From assembly GCA_031262125.1 (NCBI GenBank), contig JAISII010000033.1:1-7519 (forward strand): a DNA stretch of 7,519 bases. Reading direction: 5' to 3'. The first letter of the stretch is position 1; the number at the start of each line of letters is the position of its first letter. Shown in pieces: positions 5,587 through 7,519 of the stretch. This DNA is from Oscillospiraceae bacterium (lineage in GTDB: Bacteria > Bacillota > Clostridia > Oscillospirales > Acutalibacteraceae). The notes under the pieces were generated by a model. It did no database searches, was not told the DNA's origin, and was given only the letters and a program-made list of their open reading frames with translations. Both the position numbers and the translations under genes were made by a program.

Positions 5587-5663
5587 TAAGTTTGAATAAA
5601 ATTCAAACTTAAAATTTACATTCGCCGTGCAGACTGCCAAAGGCAGTCGCACGATGCGTAATT
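5587..5663 (-). repeat. Structured dispersed repeat, copy 2
   Basis: A 77-bp unit matching 1251-1328 in inverted orientation. The 10-bp palindrome TAAGTTTGAA/TTCAAACTTA (5587-5596 and 5602-5611) is unchanged. The GC-rich stem is kept with ACTGCC/GGCAGT in place of copy 1's TCTGCC/GGCAGA, a compensatory swap. The loop is TTT instead of GTA, and one base is missing beside the inner stem. It lies between the predicted ABC promoter and the ATPase ribosome binding site, hence in the ABC mRNA leader, but in the opposite orientation to copy 1 relative to its transcript. An orientation-specific riboswitch role is therefore unlikely. Confidence 0.85.
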
Positions 5664-5686
5664 TGTCTGCATTGTTCCACATTGAA

Positions 5687-5730
5687 AGTATATCAACCGA
5701 AAATGACTTTAAGATGACTTTTTGCGTGAC
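5687..5730 (-). promoter_or_regulatory. Activator-type promoter of the ABC operon with tandem OmpR/PhoB-like boxes
   Basis: On the minus strand two consecutive 11-bp repeats, CAAAAAGTCAT and CTTAAAGTCAT (5703-5724), end exactly 10 bp before the -10 TATACT (5687-5692). No acceptable -35 is present; its position falls within the repeats. This is the layout of activator-dependent promoters of the PhoB/OmpR response-regulator class, and GTCAT at 11-bp period also recalls the Pho box of enterobacteria. A third GTCA lies 12 bp further upstream (5727-5730). The obvious candidate ligand is the response regulator encoded at 6579-7250. Operator identity is inferred from geometry only. Confidence 0.65.
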
Positions 5731-5755
5731 AATTTTGTAATATTGCAATTTTGTT

Positions 5756-6589
5756 TTAATTGCTTTGGGCAGAATAAAACTTAACAGTAAATTTTGCACC
5801 GTGCGGTGTGTTTTCGGCTTCTATATCTCCGTTTTGCCCACGCATAATAGCCAAAGCAAGCGGCAGCCCAATACCTGTGCCAAACTCACTGCGAGAGCCC
5901 TCAAACCGCCGAAAAATTGTCGCTTGTTCGGCAGAGGTAAGCCCTTTGCCGCTGTCGGTAACACTAATGCTTGCAAAGAGCGGATTTTGCCCCGCTTCTA
6001 TTACTATTTTGCCCCCCTGCGGCGAGTATTCGGATGCATTTTTTATGATATTTGTAAGGGCTTCGCTTGTCCAGCGTTTGTCGCACAGCAGCTGCACACT
6101 GCCGCCCTTAATTTCTACACTTTGGTTTTTAACATCCAGCAGCACCTGCAACGGTTTTAGTGCTTCCTCTGCAAGCTGTGCAACAGTAACGGTGTTTTGT
6201 TCAAACTCAACCGCCCCAGAATCCAGCCGTGCAAGCTTTAGCAAAGCCGACACAAGCCACTGTGTGCGTGTTAGGCTTGTTTTTATGTTTGCAATAAACT
6301 CCTCTTGTTTTTGCGGCGGTGCGTCGGGCAGCAGGTCCACCATAATTTGCATTGAAGTAAGCGGAGTTTTTATTTGGTGCGAAATATCGGACAAAATTTG
6401 CCGCAATGCTTCTTTTTCTTTCTCCGAATTTTCTGCCTGTTCGGTCAAACGGTTTGCAAGGGTATGAATATCGTTTTTTAAAATTGACAGCTTGCCTTCT
6501 TTATTGTCCCTAATATCAATTTTTTGCCCATCTATAATTTTGCGTACGTTTTCCGACAGCTCTACTATCTGCTTTTTTTCAACTAACAT
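5756..6589 (-). CDS. Sensor histidine kinase without membrane segments
   Basis: This 277-aa HisKA/HATPase_c kinase phosphorylates the response regulator encoded just upstream. Motifs: phosphoacceptor His 71 in SDISHQIKTPLTSM (DHp helix 1), N-box around NIIKNASEYSP (180-190), G1 DSGKGL (212-217), F-box IFRRFE (225-230) and G2 GTGIGL (237-242). Residues 27-52, RDNKEGKLSILKND and following, match the linker that in related clostridial kinases comes after two transmembrane helices. Here the protein begins only about 25 residues before it, and nothing in the first 60 residues is hydrophobic enough to span a membrane. The start is secure: ATG 6589 overlaps the regulator's 3' end by 11 nt and has GGAGG 5 nt upstream. 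The kinase therefore appears cytosolic. It either senses an internal signal or partners another protein, possibly the ABC transporter, or it has lost its sensor domain by deletion. The catalytic parts look intact. Confidence 0.93.
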   Translation of the reverse strand: MLVEKKQIVELSENVRKIIDGQKIDIRDNKEGKLSILKNDIHTLANRLTEQAENSEKEKEALRQILSDISHQIKTPLTSMQIMVDLLPDAPPQKQEEFIANIKTSLTRTQWLVSALLKLARLDSGAVEFEQNTVTVAQLAEEALKPLQVLLDVKNQSVEIKGGSVQLLCDKRWTSEALTNIIKNASEYSPQGGKIVIEAGQNPLFASISVTDSGKGLTSAEQATIFRRFEGSRSEFGTGIGLPLALAIMRGQNGDIEAENTPHGAKFTVKFYSAQSN

Positions 6590-7250
6590 CCTGCCCTCCG
6601 TATTTGTAGCCCATACCCCGCACGGTTTCTATAACGGCGGCATCGCCCAGCTTTTCTCGCAGGCGTTTAATGTACACGGTTAAGGTGTTGTCCTCTACAA
6701 AATTGCCGGCGTTGTCCCAAATTCCGTCCAAAATTTGCGTGCGGCTAAGCACACGCCCCTTATTGTTTGCAAAGGTCAGCAACAGGCGGTATTCAAGTGC
6801 GGTTAAGTCCAGCGGCTCGTTGCCTACAAAAGCTTTGCCCTCCGCTGTGTGGATGCTCACCTTGCCCAGTGTTAAAATGTCGTTGCCTGTGCTTTTACGC
6901 CGCAGCACAACTTTTATTCTTGCAAGCAGCTCACGCAGTCTAAACGGTTTTGTAATATAGTCCTCCGCACCGCCCTCCAACGCTTTTACAATGTTGCCCT
7001 CATCGTCCACCACCGTCAAAAAAATAACTGCGGTGTCTTTAAGTGTTTTTCGCACGTCAAAGCCTGTGCCGTCGGGCAGGTTCATATCCAGCACCGCAAG
7101 CTCAAAATTCTGCTCGTTTGCCGCCTCAATTGCCGACTTAACATCGGCACAATGTGTTACGCAATAGCCCTCGCCCTCCAGTGCATACACCAGCCCCGAC
7201 GCTATAATGGCGTCGTCCTCCACCAAAAGTATTTTCGCTTTGCTGTTCAT
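6579..7250 (-). CDS. OmpR/PhoB-family response regulator
   Basis: The product is 223 aa. The receiver domain (1-115) has acidic residues Glu 11/Asp 12, phosphoacceptor Asp 55 in VLDMNLPDGTG, switch Thr 79 and conserved Lys 101 in TKPF. The C-terminal winged helix (about 125-218) ends in the typical LTVYIKRLREKLGD and VRGMGYKY motifs. It is a DNA-binding transcription factor acting in the cytoplasm, activated by phosphorylation from the kinase whose gene overlaps its 3' end by 11 nt. The start at 7250 has an AAAGGGG ribosome binding site (7258-7264) 7 nt upstream. It has its own near-consensus promoter. The tandem 11-bp repeats before the ABC operon, spaced one helical turn apart, suit a head-to-tail dimer of this protein class, so the ABC genes are its likely target. 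The stimulus is unknown. Confidence 0.96.
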   Translation of the reverse strand: MNSKAKILLVEDDAIIASGLVYALEGEGYCVTHCADVKSAIEAANEQNFELAVLDMNLPDGTGFDVRKTLKDTAVIFLTVVDDEGNIVKALEGGAEDYITKPFRLRELLARIKVVLRRKSTGNDILTLGKVSIHTAEGKAFVGNEPLDLTALEYRLLLTFANNKGRVLSRTQILDGIWDNAGNFVEDNTLTVYIKRLREKLGDAAVIETVRGMGYKYGGQDVS

Positions 7251-7328
7251 AGTTTTGCCCCTTTACGGTTGTTCTTTGTTTATCTTTAATTTCTTTAAAA
7301 TCTAGTTTAAAATTTGTGCATTAAGTTT

Positions 7329-7357
7329 ATCATATAGTTTAAGTTGGCTTTTGTCAA
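7329..7357 (-). promoter_or_regulatory. Sigma-A promoter of the two-component operon
   Basis: On the minus strand a perfect TTGACA (7352-7357) is separated by 17 bp from TATGAT (7329-7334), one mismatch from consensus. Transcription would start near 7322, about 70 nt before the regulator's ATG. The strength of the match suggests steady expression without an activator, in contrast to the ABC promoter at 5687. No GTCAT repeats like those at 5703-5724 occur here, so the sequence gives no sign of the same regulation. Confidence 0.8.
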
Positions 7358-7427
7358 TAATACGGTGGGTGAGTTTTTGTTTTTTATTTAAACCACCCCC
7401 TCATATTAAATCCCCCTATTCTGCATA

Positions 7428-7447
7428 ATCACCAAATTTACGGTGAT
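7428..7447. other. Short inverted repeat before the 7483 gene
   Basis: ATCACC (7428-7433) pairs with GGTGAT (7442-7447) across 8 nt, about 35 bp upstream of the start codon at 7483. It could be an operator or a small leader hairpin. No PerR-type box was recognised, although the downstream gene resembles a catalase, and no convincing -35/-10 pair was found for that gene in 7358-7482. Confidence 0.35.
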
Positions 7448-7482
7448 GATAAAAATATCTTAAAAACAGGGGGAAATCTGCA

Positions 7483-7519
7483 ATGTTTAAACACGAAAAG
7501 CAATTATTTCACGAGGTTA
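7483..7519 (+). CDS. Start of a probable manganese catalase (CotJC family), cut by the window end
   Basis: The only codons present read M-F-K-H-E-K-Q-L-F-H-E-V. This matches my recollection of how clostridial manganese-containing catalases (CotJC/Mn-catalase family, di-manganese peroxide-degrading ferritin-like proteins) begin, but twelve residues are too few for certainty. The start is well supported: AGGGGG (7468-7473) lies 9 nt upstream of ATG 7483. It is transcribed away from the two-component operon, with 232 bp between the two start codons. The sequence shows no link in function to that operon. If the identification is wrong it remains a genuine-looking plus-strand gene start. Confidence 0.6.
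   Translation, partial: MFKHEKQLFHEV

Noticed and set aside
5730..5754. Two copies of CAATTTTGT with a 16-bp period just after the kinase stop
   Set aside because: AT-rich, not an integral number of helical turns, and far upstream of the -10; more likely an UP-element-like AT tract or chance than an operator.
5808..6467. Long plus-strand reading frame across the kinase gene
   Set aside because: It is the opposite-strand shadow of a clearly conserved kinase and has no ribosome binding site or recognisable domain; the same applies to the frames at 849-1227, 3142-3486, 4183-4491 and 6670-6960.
7390..7402. Fourth copy of the repeat core (AAACCACCCCCTC, 12 of 13 matches)
   Set aside because: It has one mismatch and none of the flanking arm sequence, so it may be chance or a remnant; not strong enough to list as a repeat.
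1..7519. CRISPR array, tRNA, rRNA or transposase gene
   Set aside because: No evenly spaced direct repeats, no cloverleaf-like sequence and no transposase motif were found on either strand.

Overview
The window looks like chromosomal DNA from a low-to-moderate GC Clostridia-type Firmicute, most plausibly an uncultured gut Oscillospiraceae/Ruminococcaceae-like lineage. The grounds are strong GGAGG-type ribosome binding sites, sigma-A-like promoters, an FtsX-family ABC transporter paired with a two-component system of a clostridial type, and GC-rich palindromic repeats between genes. The assignment rests on recognised protein style only; nothing could be searched.

Layout, left to right. (1) 1-1410, minus strand: the pheST operon, with the start of pheT (GTG start, cut by the window edge), complete pheS, and a leader of about 200 nt behind a TTGACT/TATAAC promoter. 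(2) 1493-2280, plus strand: a lone, divergently transcribed membrane protein with an N-terminal zinc ribbon, a Q/P/Y-rich linker and a Tic20/DUF4870-like membrane domain, followed by a terminator-like hairpin. (3) 2281-2654: no gene, but a cluster of GC-rich inverted repeats resembling a MITE or REP-type element (arms 2376-2428 and 2512-2564) and further hairpins. (4) 2655-7357, minus strand: a four-gene regulatory/transport module in the order response regulator, histidine kinase, [intergenic operator and promoter], ABC ATPase, FtsX-type permease. Each gene pair overlaps by a few bases. (5) 7483-7519, plus strand: the first codons of a gene whose start resembles clostridial manganese catalase (CotJC family).

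How the parts may work together. The TCS has its own near-consensus promoter (TTGACA-17-TATGAT). The ABC genes have a second promoter with a good -10 but no -35. In place of the -35 sit two 11-bp direct repeats containing GTCAT, ending exactly 10 bp before the -10, which is the geometry of a PhoB/OmpR-family box. The simplest reading is that the adjacent response regulator activates the ABC operon. The kinase is unusual in having no membrane segment, and the permease has a small first extracellular domain.

The least expected structure is a repeat of about 77 bp present twice in inverted orientation (1251-1328 and 5587-5663), once in the pheS leader and once in the ABC leader. The copies are about 90% identical, and a base-pair swap preserves a stem. 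A second, unrelated repeat family occupies 2296-2636. No CRISPR array, tRNA, rRNA or intact transposase was seen.
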